DNA of 64,000 bases from Chitinophagaceae bacterium (GCA_017307755.1 JAFKGQ010000003.1:434001-498000); one strand, 5' to 3'. Shown: positions 52,939-61,556, numbered from the stretch's first letter. Numbers and translations are program-made. The notes: a model not told the origin generated them from the sequence alone.

Positions 52939-53964
52939 ATGGGATTATTCAATTTCCTTACGCAAGAAATAGCCATGGACCTGGGTACCGCCAATACCCT
53001 TATCATACATAACGACGAAATTGTGGTGAATGAGCCGAGCATAGTAGCGCTGGATCGTAATAATCCGAAAACCGTGCTGGCCGTAGGCAAACGAGCCCTG
53101 ATGATGCATGAAAAGACCCATGAGAGCATCCGCACGGTGAGACCGCTGAAGGACGGTGTTATCGCCGACTTTAATGCAGCTGAACTGATGATCAGGGAAA
53201 TGATCAAGATGATCTACCCCAAGAAGCCATTGTTCCCACCCAGTTGGCGTATGATGATCTGTATCCCTTCCAGCATTACTGAAGTCGAAAAAAGGGCTGT
53301 CCGGGACAGCGCTGAGCAGGCCGGGGCCAAGGAAGTATACCTGATCCACGAACCCATGGCCGCAGCCCTGGGTATTGGCATCGATGTGGAAGAGCCCGTC
53401 GGGAATATGATCATAGACATCGGTGGTGGTACCACCGGTATTACGGTCATCGCCCTGGCAGGCATCGTTTGCGACCAGTCCATCCGGATAGCAGGGGATG
53501 AATTCACGGCCGATATCATGGAGGCGCTTCGCCGCTACCATTCACTGCTCATCGGCGAACGGACCGCTGAACAGATAAAGATCCAGATAGGCGCAGCTCT
53601 GAAGGACCTGGATAATCCTCCTGATGACATCCCTGTCAATGGACGTGACCTTGTAACAGGCATTCCCAAGCAGATCATGGTAAGCTATCAGGAGATCGCC
53701 GAAGCGCTCGATAAGAGTATTTTTAAGATAGAAGAAGCTATCCTGAAGGCCCTGGAAACGACACCGCCCGAACTGGCGGGAGATATCTACCGCCGTGGTC
53801 TTTACCTGACAGGTGGGGGCGCCTTGCTCCGGGGACTGGACAAGCGTCTTAGCCAGAAGATCAAATTGCCCGTACACATCGCCGATGACCCTCTGAAAAG
53901 CGTGGTCCGGGGTACTGGCATTGCCCTGAAGAACTACGATCGCTATCCCTTTGTCATGCGATAG
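52939..53964 (+). CDS. mreB: Rod shape-determining protein MreB
   Basis: A 341-residue actin-like ATPase. The phosphate-1 motif is EIAMDLGTANTLI, and further motifs are IDIGGGTTGITVIAL (phosphate 2) and YLTGGGALLRGLDKRL (adenosine). It forms membrane filaments that guide cell wall elongation. It heads mreB-mreC-mreD-mrdA-rodA. The 257-base gap upstream has A/T-rich sequence and T-runs but no frame worth calling and no hairpin I would name. Confidence 0.95.
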   Translation: MGLFNFLTQEIAMDLGTANTLIIHNDEIVVNEPSIVALDRNNPKTVLAVGKRALMMHEKTHESIRTVRPLKDGVIADFNAAELMIREMIKMIYPKKPLFPPSWRMMICIPSSITEVEKRAVRDSAEQAGAKEVYLIHEPMAAALGIGIDVEEPVGNMIIDIGGGTTGITVIALAGIVCDQSIRIAGDEFTADIMEALRRYHSLLIGERTAEQIKIQIGAALKDLDNPPDDIPVNGRDLVTGIPKQIMVSYQEIAEALDKSIFKIEEAILKALETTPPELAGDIYRRGLYLTGGGALLRGLDKRLSQKIKLPVHIADDPLKSVVRGTGIALKNYDRYPFVMR

Positions 53965-54022
53965 CCAGACGGCCTGCCGAACAAAAACCAGAAAAAGAAC
54001 TCCGAAATAAATTTACACAGCG

Positions 54023-54877
54023 GTGCGTAACGTTTTTCTCTTCATCAGAAGGCATTTTAACTTCCTCTTCTTCCTGGTGTTGCAGATAATAGCCCTTTCC
54101 TTTCTTTTCCGCTATAATAAGTTCCACGAGGCCGCCTTTATGAACGTCAGTACTGAGCTCACCGGCAGGATCAATGAAAAATACAACGGCATCGAATATT
54201 ACTTTCAGCTCAAACGGACCAATGAAGCCCTGGTAAAGGAAAATACCAGGCTCCACCAACTGCTGAAAGATAATTATGAAGCCCCGGATTCCAACAGAAG
54301 ATTGATCATGGACACCATCAAGGTGGATTCGGGCAGGACGATCCTTAAGTTCAACTATCTGGAGGCAAAGGTCGTCAGCAGCACTACGGCCCTGCAAGCC
54401 AATTATCTCACTATCCACCGGGGATTTGCCCAGCAGGTCCGGCCCAATATGGGCGTGGTAGGCCCCCAGGGTATCGTAGGTACGGTGGTCAATGTCAGCG
54501 AGAACTTTGCTACTGTAATGAGCCTCCTCCATCGTAACTATAAAGTGGTCGTCAAGCTGAAGAACGGTGGGGAAAGAGGCACCATCGAATGGGACGGTCT
54601 AAGCCCGCTGTTCGTTACCCTGAAAGATATTCCTAAAAGCGCCAAAGTGGTAAAAGGAGATACGGTCCTCACCAACCAGATCTCTTCCCTTTTTCCGGCC
54701 AACATTATGGTGGGCACCGTTTATGACATTGTCCCGGACAATGCAAGCAATTTCTATACGTTGAAGGTTAGGCCTTCTACCAATTTCTTCAATATTGAGT
54801 ACGTGTATGTTGTGGATAACATGCAATATGAGGAACAAAAACGTCTGGAGGATTCCACCCGTAAAAAAGTACAATGA
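54023..54877 (+). CDS. mreC: Rod shape-determining protein MreC
   Basis: A 284-residue protein with one N-terminal membrane helix (FLFFLVLQIIALSFLF), a coiled-coil (RTNEALVKENTRLHQLLKDN) and a double beta-barrel with ANYLTIHRGFAQQVRPNMGVVGPQGIVGTV. It scaffolds the elongation complex in the periplasm. The start codon is GTG at 54023. It overlaps mreD by four bases. Confidence 0.92.
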   Translation: MRNVFLFIRRHFNFLFFLVLQIIALSFLFRYNKFHEAAFMNVSTELTGRINEKYNGIEYYFQLKRTNEALVKENTRLHQLLKDNYEAPDSNRRLIMDTIKVDSGRTILKFNYLEAKVVSSTTALQANYLTIHRGFAQQVRPNMGVVGPQGIVGTVVNVSENFATVMSLLHRNYKVVVKLKNGGERGTIEWDGLSPLFVTLKDIPKSAKVVKGDTVLTNQISSLFPANIMVGTVYDIVPDNASNFYTLKVRPSTNFFNIEYVYVVDNMQYEEQKRLEDSTRKKVQ

Positions 54878-55407
54878 GCGAGCTGCTGAAAAATACCATC
54901 CGGTTCATATTGTTCATCCTGGTACAGGTGTTCATCCTTTTTAAGATGCCTCCCCTACACCGGTTTATCACTCCCTATCTCTATTATCTTTTTATCCTTT
55001 GGCTGCCTTTCAGTCTATCCAGGGCCGGCCTTACGCTGGTGGGCTTCGTTTTTGGGCTATGCCTGGATTATTTCAGCAAAACGCCGGGGCTTCATGCCGC
55101 CGCCTGTACATTGATCGCTTATGTCAGACCTTTTGTCATCGGCTTGCTTATTTCCCAGGAAGGCGCCGATAAGAACTATATCTCCCCTTCCATCGTCAGT
55201 ATGGGTTGGGCGCCATATGCCACCTATGTCCTTGTTCTGACCCTTCTTCATCATGCCTGGCTGGTATTGCTGGAATGGATGAGCTTTGGATCCTTTCTTT
55301 ACTTTCTGGGAAAGGTAGTCGCGTCGACAGCTGTCAGCCTGCTGCTGGTGTTGCTGACGGAATTGCTGTTCTTCCGCAAACAGAAATTTAGGACAAATAC
55401 GATCTAA
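54874..55407 (+). CDS. mreD: Rod shape-determining protein MreD
   Basis: A 177-residue protein with about five membrane helices (FILFILVQVFILFKM at the start, YLFILWLPFSLSRAGLTLVGFVFGLCLDYF in the middle). It fits MreD by size, topology and position; the family diverges strongly in sequence. It overlaps mreC by ATGA and is separated from mrdA by 172 bases that hold a tripartite hairpin element. Confidence 0.85.
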   Translation: MSELLKNTIRFILFILVQVFILFKMPPLHRFITPYLYYLFILWLPFSLSRAGLTLVGFVFGLCLDYFSKTPGLHAAACTLIAYVRPFVIGLLISQEGADKNYISPSIVSMGWAPYATYVLVLTLLHHAWLVLLEWMSFGSFLYFLGKVVASTAVSLLLVLLTELLFFRKQKFRTNTI

Positions 55408-55418
55408 CGGTCAACCAA

Positions 55419-55507
55419 GACAATCCACAGGATTGTCGGCCGAAGGCCCATCATTAGCGGTTGCGGATGCAGGATAAATATTTTCACAGATAATCCTGCA
55501 TCCGCAA
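55419..55507 (+). repeat. Tripartite hairpin element, copy 3
   Basis: Hairpin 1 is GACAATCC-ACA-GGATTGTC (55419-55437). Hairpin 2, GGCC-GAA-GGCC, follows directly (55438-55448), then four bases and ATTAG (55453-55457). Hairpin 3 has perfect 15-bp arms TTGCGGATGCAGGAT/ATCCTGCATCCGCAA (55461-55475, 55493-55507) around a 17-base A/T-rich loop. It lies between mreD and mrdA inside the cell-shape cluster. No T-tract follows hairpin 3. Confidence 0.75.
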
Positions 55508-55579
55508 TCATTATTAGGCCATCAACGTTAATATGCCGTACTTTGTAAACTCGTTGATCGTAGTCTCGGCGCTAATAAT

Positions 55580-57814
55580 ATGTCTGTATTTAACCAATCC
55601 CGTAGTAATATAATCCGCCTCATATTTGCGGGTATGTTCCTGATCATCGCGGCACAATTATTCCACCTGCAGATCATCTCTAAAAAGTATAAACAGCAGG
55701 CCCAGGAGAACGCCCTGTTCCGGAAAAGCATCTATCCTTCCCGTGGGATCATTTACGACCGTAAAGGGAGGGCCATCCTTAATAATACGATCCTTTACGA
55801 CCTGATGGTCACTCCGGCACAGGTGAAAAATATCGACACCGCTTACTTATGTCAGCTGGTAGGCATCGATACCGCCGAATTCCGCAGCCGGGTCCTGGAT
55901 GCAAAGGCCAAGAATGGTCCCTTCCGACCTACCATCTTTGAAGATCTGCTGCCGCCCGAGATGTATGCCCGCCTGGAGGAAAATATCTGGAGGTTTCCCG
56001 GTTTCAACCTGCAGGAGCGACCCATAAGGGTATATCCTTATAATGCGGCCGCACATATCATGGGTTATGTAGGAGAGGTGGATTCGGCTATTTTGAGGAG
56101 ATCCAATAATTATTATCAATTAGGTGACTATGTGGGCCGCAGCGGTCTGGAGCAGTACTATGAACGACAGCTCATGGGACAGCGTGGTATCGAGTTCTGG
56201 CTAAAAGACAATAAGAACAGGCTGGTGAGGAAGTATGGGAATAAAGACCTGGATACGCCGGCAATCGCCGGTAAAAATCTCCATACCTATATGGATATCG
56301 AACTGCAGCAGCTGGCTGAGCGGCTCCTGGCGGGTAAGACGGGTGCTATTGTCGCCCTGGAGCCTTCCACCGGGGGGATACTGGCCATGGCTTCCGGACC
56401 CAATTATGATCCCAACTCGCTGACAGGACCGGATAAACAGACCAATTATGCCCATCTGGCGCTGGATGTTGCGGGTCCGATGCTGAACAGGGCCATCAAG
56501 GGACAATATCCTGCGGGCTCCACGTATAAACCCATTGGGGCGTTGATCGGTCTTGACGAAGGGGTGATCACTCCTGCCAGTGGTATCAGCTGTCTGGGTA
56601 ATTATTATGGTTGTAACAGGCCTGTGAAATGCGACGAGCATTGGGCGGGGCATGCAGCCAACCTACGACTGGCGATTGCTAACTCCTGTAACTCATTCTT
56701 TTGCAATACTTTCCGCCTAACGATAGACAACCCGGAATATCACAGTGTCCGAAAAGGGTTGACGAGATGGAAGGAGTATGTCAACGCATTTGGTCTTGGG
56801 CACCGTCTTGGGGTCGACCTCCCCAGCGAGGATGGCGGTAATATTCCGGACACAACGGCTTATGACAAGGACTACAACCGCAGCTGGAACTCTTGTACAA
56901 TGGTCACCATGGGCATCGGTCAGGACAAAATGAATGTGACGCCTTTACAGATGGCAAACGCCATGTGTATCGTCGCCAATAAGGGATATTATTATACGCC
57001 CCATTTTGTAAAGGATATCGAAGGCGCGGCGGAAGAGGATACGGTCCTCAACCGCTACCATATCAAACACGAACCTGTGACTCATATATCCAATGATGTT
57101 TTTGAGGTAGTGCACAGCGGCATGCAGGATGTGATAGAGGCAGGCACCGGCCGTTCTGCGAGGATCCCCGGTATCACCATGTGTGGTAAGACGGGTACGG
57201 CAGAGAACAAACGGGTGGTAGACCGCAGGGTCCTCAAGCTGCGTAACCACTCCTGGTTTGTTTGTTTTGCTCCCCGGGTGAATCCAAAGATCGCCGTAGC
57301 GGTGGTCGTTGAGAATGGAGGCTATGGCGCCACCTGGGCAGCGCCTATCGGATCTTTTATCGTGGAAAAATATCTCAACGATACACTGCGGAACGAACGG
57401 CTGGCGGATGTGAACAGGATCGCGGGCCAGAATCTGATGCCAAAATTCCTTGTCCGGGTCCAGTTCCTGACCGATTCTACCCGGGCTGCCGACTGGACGC
57501 GTCAGACAGGGGATAGCTCAAGGGTTTTGAAATACCTGGACCGTGCCAACCGCGCCTTCCTGCTGGATACCTCGGAAGGTTCAAAAAACCCGTTGATGCA
57601 GAATATCCGGAAGATGCCGGGATACAAACCGCTCCTGCCGAGGACGGCCCCTGCCGCCCCCGCATCCGGACAAAGACCGGACTCCAGCCGCAGAACGTCT
57701 TTAGCGAAGGATACGCAGGCTGTCCGGCGCAAAACGGACACAGGAGTACCCCGCCACCCGGCCCCGCCTATTAGTCAACCTACGGATCAGAAGGGGGATT
57801 CTACCCAACCATAA
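55580..57814 (+). CDS. mrdA: Penicillin-binding protein 2 (elongation transpeptidase)
   Basis: A 744-residue class B penicillin-binding protein. An N-terminal membrane helix (LIFAGMFLIIAAQLFHLQII) is followed by the dimerisation domain (YPSRGIIYDRKGRAILNNT) and the transpeptidase with the three motifs: SxxK in PAGSTYKP, SxN in ANSCNSFF, and KTG in MCGKTGTAENK. It cross-links peptidoglycan during elongation, with RodA. A Pro/Ser/Arg-rich tail of about 70 residues extends beyond the usual end. rodA starts two bases after its stop. Confidence 0.95.
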   Translation: MSVFNQSRSNIIRLIFAGMFLIIAAQLFHLQIISKKYKQQAQENALFRKSIYPSRGIIYDRKGRAILNNTILYDLMVTPAQVKNIDTAYLCQLVGIDTAEFRSRVLDAKAKNGPFRPTIFEDLLPPEMYARLEENIWRFPGFNLQERPIRVYPYNAAAHIMGYVGEVDSAILRRSNNYYQLGDYVGRSGLEQYYERQLMGQRGIEFWLKDNKNRLVRKYGNKDLDTPAIAGKNLHTYMDIELQQLAERLLAGKTGAIVALEPSTGGILAMASGPNYDPNSLTGPDKQTNYAHLALDVAGPMLNRAIKGQYPAGSTYKPIGALIGLDEGVITPASGISCLGNYYGCNRPVKCDEHWAGHAANLRLAIANSCNSFFCNTFRLTIDNPEYHSVRKGLTRWKEYVNAFGLGHRLGVDLPSEDGGNIPDTTAYDKDYNRSWNSCTMVTMGIGQDKMNVTPLQMANAMCIVANKGYYYTPHFVKDIEGAAEEDTVLNRYHIKHEPVTHISNDVFEVVHSGMQDVIEAGTGRSARIPGITMCGKTGTAENKRVVDRRVLKLRNHSWFVCFAPRVNPKIAVAVVVENGGYGATWAAPIGSFIVEKYLNDTLRNERLADVNRIAGQNLMPKFLVRVQFLTDSTRAADWTRQTGDSSRVLKYLDRANRAFLLDTSEGSKNPLMQNIRKMPGYKPLLPRTAPAAPASGQRPDSSRRTSLAKDTQAVRRKTDTGVPRHPAPPISQPTDQKGDSTQP

Positions 57815-57816
57815 AT

Positions 57817-59160
57817 ATGAACCAACGTAACCCTACCATATCAAAAGGAGTTGACTGGAGCCTGGTGTGGATCTGGTTTATCCTTTGCGCCATCGGCGTT
57901 ACGAGCATATTCGCCGCCTCTTATCACGAGGGTGAAAATGTCATACAGGGCTTTATTTCCCTCAAGACGGACTATAGCCGTCAGCTGTTGTTCTTTGTCA
58001 TAGCCGGTATTATCGGGACCTTTATCCTGCTGACGGATAGTAAATTTTTTACGGCCACTGCCAACCTGGGATATGCCTTTGGTATTTTTTTACTGCTGCT
58101 GGTATTTCCTTTTCACTCCAGAGTAAAAGGGACGGAGTCGATCATCCGTTTTGGCAGCGCTTTCCAGTTGCAGCCGGCCGATCTCTGCAAGCTTTTTGTG
58201 AACCTGGCCCTGGCGAAATATCTGTCCCGGGTGGAAACAAATTTTACCCGCCCCCGAAGCCAGCTGATCGCTGCCGCCATCGCACTGACGCCGGCGATGC
58301 TCAGCATCATGCAAAAGGAGACGGGGCTTTCACTGGTGTACTTCTCCTTCTTCCTCGTCATGTTTAGAGAAGGCCTCCCGCCTTCCGTACTGGTGATCGG
58401 GTTTAGCTTTGCCGTCCTGGTGGTGGCGACGCTGCTACTGGAGCCCAATACCCTGGCCATCATACTTACGGCTATCGCTCTGCTGGCCATCTATATTCTT
58501 CGGAGACAGATAAAACGCAGCCGCAGCATTCTTTTCCTGATCGTGGGCATCTGGTTTGTTTGTGTAGGCGTACAGCGATTTGTCGTTCCGTTTGCCTTTG
58601 ATCATGTGTTCAAACCTTACCAGGTCAAACGTATCTATGACGCCATCGGAAAAGATTATGTTCCTAAAGACCGGGCTACCGAGGCGGCCCTGGAGAGCGA
58701 GCAAAAAGGCAAGAAGAAGGACAATAACTACAATGTGAAGCAGAGCAAGATTGCCATAGGCAGCGGTGGCCTTATTGGAAAAGGCTTGCTGAAAGGTACG
58801 CAAACACGTTATGATTTTGTACCCGAGCAGAAGACCGACTTTATCTTTTGTACCATTGGGGAGGGTTTTGGCTTTGTCGGGAGTATAATATTTTTAGGGA
58901 TCTATATTTTGTTGCTCATGCGGATCGTTTCCGTCGCCGAACGACAGCGCAGCGTATTCAGCCGGTGCTATGCCTATGGGGTCGCGAGCGTGTTGTTTTT
59001 TCACATTGTCATCAACGTTTGTATGACAGTGGGGCTGGCCCCCGTCATCGGCATACCCTTGCCTTTTATCAGCTATGGAGGGACGAGTTTGCTGACCTTT
59101 AGCGTCATGCTTTTTATCCTGGTGCGTCTGGATGCCGACAGACAGATGGTATTAAGGTAA
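57817..59160 (+). CDS. rodA: SEDS glycosyltransferase RodA
   Basis: A 447-residue polytopic membrane protein of the SEDS family: FGSAFQLQPADLCKLFVNLALAKYL, IGSGGLIGKGLLKGTQTRYDFVPEQKTDFIF with the conserved catalytic region, and GIPLPFISYGGTSLL. It polymerises glycan strands together with MrdA. It carries a charged insertion (DRATEAALESEQKGKKKDNNYN) before the conserved QSKIAIGSGG, making it longer than the roughly 370-residue E. coli protein. Confidence 0.94.
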   Translation: MNQRNPTISKGVDWSLVWIWFILCAIGVTSIFAASYHEGENVIQGFISLKTDYSRQLLFFVIAGIIGTFILLTDSKFFTATANLGYAFGIFLLLLVFPFHSRVKGTESIIRFGSAFQLQPADLCKLFVNLALAKYLSRVETNFTRPRSQLIAAAIALTPAMLSIMQKETGLSLVYFSFFLVMFREGLPPSVLVIGFSFAVLVVATLLLEPNTLAIILTAIALLAIYILRRQIKRSRSILFLIVGIWFVCVGVQRFVVPFAFDHVFKPYQVKRIYDAIGKDYVPKDRATEAALESEQKGKKKDNNYNVKQSKIAIGSGGLIGKGLLKGTQTRYDFVPEQKTDFIFCTIGEGFGFVGSIIFLGIYILLLMRIVSVAERQRSVFSRCYAYGVASVLFFHIVINVCMTVGLAPVIGIPLPFISYGGTSLLTFSVMLFILVRLDADRQMVLR

Positions 59161-59164
59161 GGGC

Positions 59165-59172
59165 TACATTTG
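59165..59172 (+). promoter_or_regulatory. -7 box directly before the MBL hydrolase gene
   Basis: TACATTTG, a perfect TAnnTTTG, followed by exactly four bases and the ATG at 59177. It begins four bases after the rodA stop, so this gene can be transcribed separately from the cell-shape cluster. Confidence 0.45.
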
Positions 59173-59176
59173 CAAC

Positions 59177-59926
59177 ATGAAGATCATCCCCCTTTCCGAA
59201 GGCGCTTTCACCATCGATAAGACCAAGTTATTTGTTCCGTTTGATACGGAGAAGGACGATCTGCAGCAGCGTCCTGTAGGAAGCCTGTTGGTGGAGGTGC
59301 AGCCTTTTGCCGTTGTCACTGCCGAGGACGTCCTGGTATTGGACACGGGACTAGGTTTTGAGATTGACGGAGAATTACAGATCCATCGCAACCTGCGTGC
59401 GGCAGGTATCGATCCGGCCAAGGTCACCAAGGTATTGATGAGCCATCTGCATAAGGATCATGCGGGGGGCATTAGCAGAGAGGTGGAGGGACGTCCTGGT
59501 ATCCGGGAGCTTTCATTCCCCCATGCCGTTTATTATATTCAGCGCAAAGAGTTGGAATATGCGTATGAAAAGGGACCTACTTCGTATATCACTGAAGAGC
59601 TGGACCTGCTAAAAGATGCGCCCAAAGTGGTATTCCTTGATGGAAATGGCGTGTTGGACGGATATATAAAATATGAGGTGACAGGCGCCCATTGCCCTTA
59701 TCACCAGGCGTTCTGGATCGTAGATGGAGGGGAGAAGGTGTTTTTTGGAGGGGATGTAGCTCCTCAGCTGCAACAGATGAAAAGCCGGTTTGTAGCGAAG
59801 TATGACTATGACGGTAAAAAGGCGATGGAGCTGAGACAGCAGTGGTGGGAGGAGGGGAGGCAGGAAGGGTGGAACTTTCTGTTCTATCATGACGTGAAGA
59901 CACCGGTGTATCCTGCCCAGGGTTGA
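59177..59926 (+). CDS. MBL-fold metallo-hydrolase
   Basis: A 249-residue protein with the metallo-beta-lactamase fold. The metal motif is SHLHKDHAGG (HxHxDH), preceded by VLVLDTGLGFEIDG, and later GAHCPYHQAFWIVDGGEKVFFGGD supplies further metal ligands. It lacks a signal peptide and probably acts in the cytoplasm on a small ester or thioester such as a lactone; the substrate is unknown. It is followed by a tripartite hairpin element and a convergent gene. Confidence 0.86.
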   Translation: MKIIPLSEGAFTIDKTKLFVPFDTEKDDLQQRPVGSLLVEVQPFAVVTAEDVLVLDTGLGFEIDGELQIHRNLRAAGIDPAKVTKVLMSHLHKDHAGGISREVEGRPGIRELSFPHAVYYIQRKELEYAYEKGPTSYITEELDLLKDAPKVVFLDGNGVLDGYIKYEVTGAHCPYHQAFWIVDGGEKVFFGGDVAPQLQQMKSRFVAKYDYDGKKAMELRQQWWEEGRQEGWNFLFYHDVKTPVYPAQG

Positions 59927-60075
59927 CCTGGCCATCTGCCCGTAAAAAAGGCCTGCCCTGGAAAGAGCCGGCCGTTGCTAACCTATGAAAAACACCAGGT
60001 TCAAATATCGTTAATAGACTACCCTCCAATAAAATTAATCGGTCAATAAGTAAAAAATAGCGGTCTATTGAGCAG

Positions 60076-60161
60076 AACGGACCACGGGTCCGTTGGCCGA
60101 AGGCCCGACATTAGATTTTTCCGGGAAATGGGTAAATTTTTCAAAAAGCCCATTTTCCGGA
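60076..60161 (+). repeat. Tripartite hairpin element, copy 4
   Basis: Hairpin 1 is AACGGACC-ACG-GGTCCGTT (60076-60094). Hairpin 2, GGCC-GAA-GGCC, follows directly (60095-60105), then four bases and ATTAG (60110-60114). Hairpin 3 has 13-bp arms TCCGGGAAATGGG/CCCATTTTCCGGA (60120-60132, 60149-60161; one G-T wobble) around a 16-base A/T-rich loop. It lies between convergent genes, two bases from the stop of the Spy-like gene. The tail GGACATTAC matches that of copy 1. Confidence 0.75.
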
Positions 60162-60163
60162 CA

Positions 60164-60589
60164 TTACTGACCGCCGAAGGGTCTTCGCTGCATTTGTCTT
60201 CGCTGCATTTCCTTTTGTACGAAGCCGGCAAAGTCTTTTTCGGCCCGAAAGAACTGGTTGGTCTTTTCGGGAGAGAGGGCCTTGGAAAATTCAGTGCTGT
60301 ATTTCTTTCTTATGTTTAGGAGGGCTTCGTCCAGCTCGATCTCATTCTGACGGTCACGGTAAGTAAGATAGGCTTGTCTGACCTCGGCAGCATATCGGTT
60401 GTAAATAGGCCAGAAGCGCTCGGCCTCTTCAGGTGTAAGGTCCAGCCGTTTGGTGATAAAAGCGATCTTCATGGCTTCCAGGGCAGCTCCGGGGCGCTGC
60501 TGCCTTTGTCCTCCTTGTCCTCCCTGGGCCAGGCCGGGGAGGGCGAACCAGCCCAGTAAGATCAATACAGATAGTATTCTTTTTATCAT
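60164..60589 (-). CDS. Spy/CpxP-like periplasmic protein
   Basis: A 141-residue protein with a signal peptide (LSVLILLGWFALPGLAQ), a Gly/Gln-rich linker (GGQGGQRQQRPG) and a helical domain with LDLTPEEAERFWPIYNRYAAEVRQ, a pattern of LTxxQ-type (Spy/CpxP, heavy-metal sensor) proteins. It could bind metal or act as a small periplasmic chaperone. The C-terminal tail (EMQRRQMQRRPFGG) is encoded by a tandem 15-base repeat. It follows the anti-sigma-like gene by eight bases. Confidence 0.75.
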   Translation of the reverse strand: MIKRILSVLILLGWFALPGLAQGGQGGQRQQRPGAALEAMKIAFITKRLDLTPEEAERFWPIYNRYAAEVRQAYLTYRDRQNEIELDEALLNIRKKYSTEFSKALSPEKTNQFFRAEKDFAGFVQKEMQRRQMQRRPFGGQ

Positions 60590-60597
60590 GATCGCTC

Positions 60598-61524
60598 TTA
60601 ATTCGTTGGATAATCTTTAAGATCGCCATGCTCCTCCACATACTGCGTCAGATCATTGTCTGGAACATCCCCTAAAAAGCTTTTTATATCATTGTCCGAG
60701 AAATCCAACGAAGCTATGCTTTTACCAAAAACGTCGTCCTGCTGTGCTTGTGCCATATGGTTGTCCTGGTTATCCAGATAGCTCTGGATGTCCTGATCGC
60801 TGACCCTGGCAAGACCCTGTGCTACATCTGCATTGTTTAACCCCTGTTTACCGGCGGGGGTATGCAGACGCAGCCAGCCGATGGTAAAGACAAAAGCAGC
60901 AACAACGGCTGCCGCTGAATATTGCCACCAGGCTTTTCTATGCCTGCTCATGGAAATGACCTTGGCCGGAGAAGCTTCTTTTGACCTTTCTACCCTGGCA
61001 GATATGATCTCCGGAAGGCTTTCAAAATACCCCTGAGGAACCTGATAGGTTGTCATTCCCTTCAATCCTGCCATCAGCGGGGAAAGATTTTCTTCCTGTA
61101 CAGCGGGCTCTAACGCGTCAAAATACCCTTCCGGCGCCCGGTAGGGCATTTTTTTGTCAATCCGGCTCAGGAGAGGGGACAAACCAGCCAGTTCTTCCCG
61201 GGCTTCCATTGCTGCGGGTGTTGGGCTGGAAATTGCCTGCTCCCCCTGTCTCATCCCCGTTGTTCCCGCTTTTATCCTGTCCATCATCCGGGCTGCAAAA
61301 CCTTCAAAATAACCGTCAGGGACACTAAAAACAGGCTCCTTTCCCCATCCGGGGTTCAAGACCTCATCTTTAGTATCCGCAGGTTCCGTCAGAAGGTGAA
61401 GCATTTTCTCAGGAAATGCTTCAAAATAACCTTCCGGGATCTCATAAGGCATTTGCCGGGGGATCCCGGCTATCACCATGCTCAGCTGCCCCAATTCTTC
61501 CAATATTTCTTTCTTCAGTTGCAT
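60598..61524 (-). CDS. Anti-sigma-like membrane protein with four P-x-GYF repeats
   Basis: A 308-residue protein. The N-terminal 175 residues hold four repeats built on YxxPEGYF: IPEGYFEAFPEKM (about 29-41), VPDGYFEGFAARM (68-80), APEGYFDALEPAV (130-142) and VPQGYFESLPEII (162-174), three of them preceded by a helix (LSPLLSRIDKKMPY type). One membrane helix follows (QYSAAAVVAAFVFTIGWL) and then an acidic periplasmic tail with DQDIQSYL and DNDIKSFL. It is 32 bases after an ECF sigma gene, so an anti-sigma role is likely. Confidence 0.75.
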   Translation of the reverse strand: MQLKKEILEELGQLSMVIAGIPRQMPYEIPEGYFEAFPEKMLHLLTEPADTKDEVLNPGWGKEPVFSVPDGYFEGFAARMMDRIKAGTTGMRQGEQAISSPTPAAMEAREELAGLSPLLSRIDKKMPYRAPEGYFDALEPAVQEENLSPLMAGLKGMTTYQVPQGYFESLPEIISARVERSKEASPAKVISMSRHRKAWWQYSAAAVVAAFVFTIGWLRLHTPAGKQGLNNADVAQGLARVSDQDIQSYLDNQDNHMAQAQQDDVFGKSIASLDFSDNDIKSFLGDVPDNDLTQYVEEHGDLKDYPTN

Positions 61525-61556
61525 GTACTTTTCAGACCCGGTGAGGTAATTAAAGT

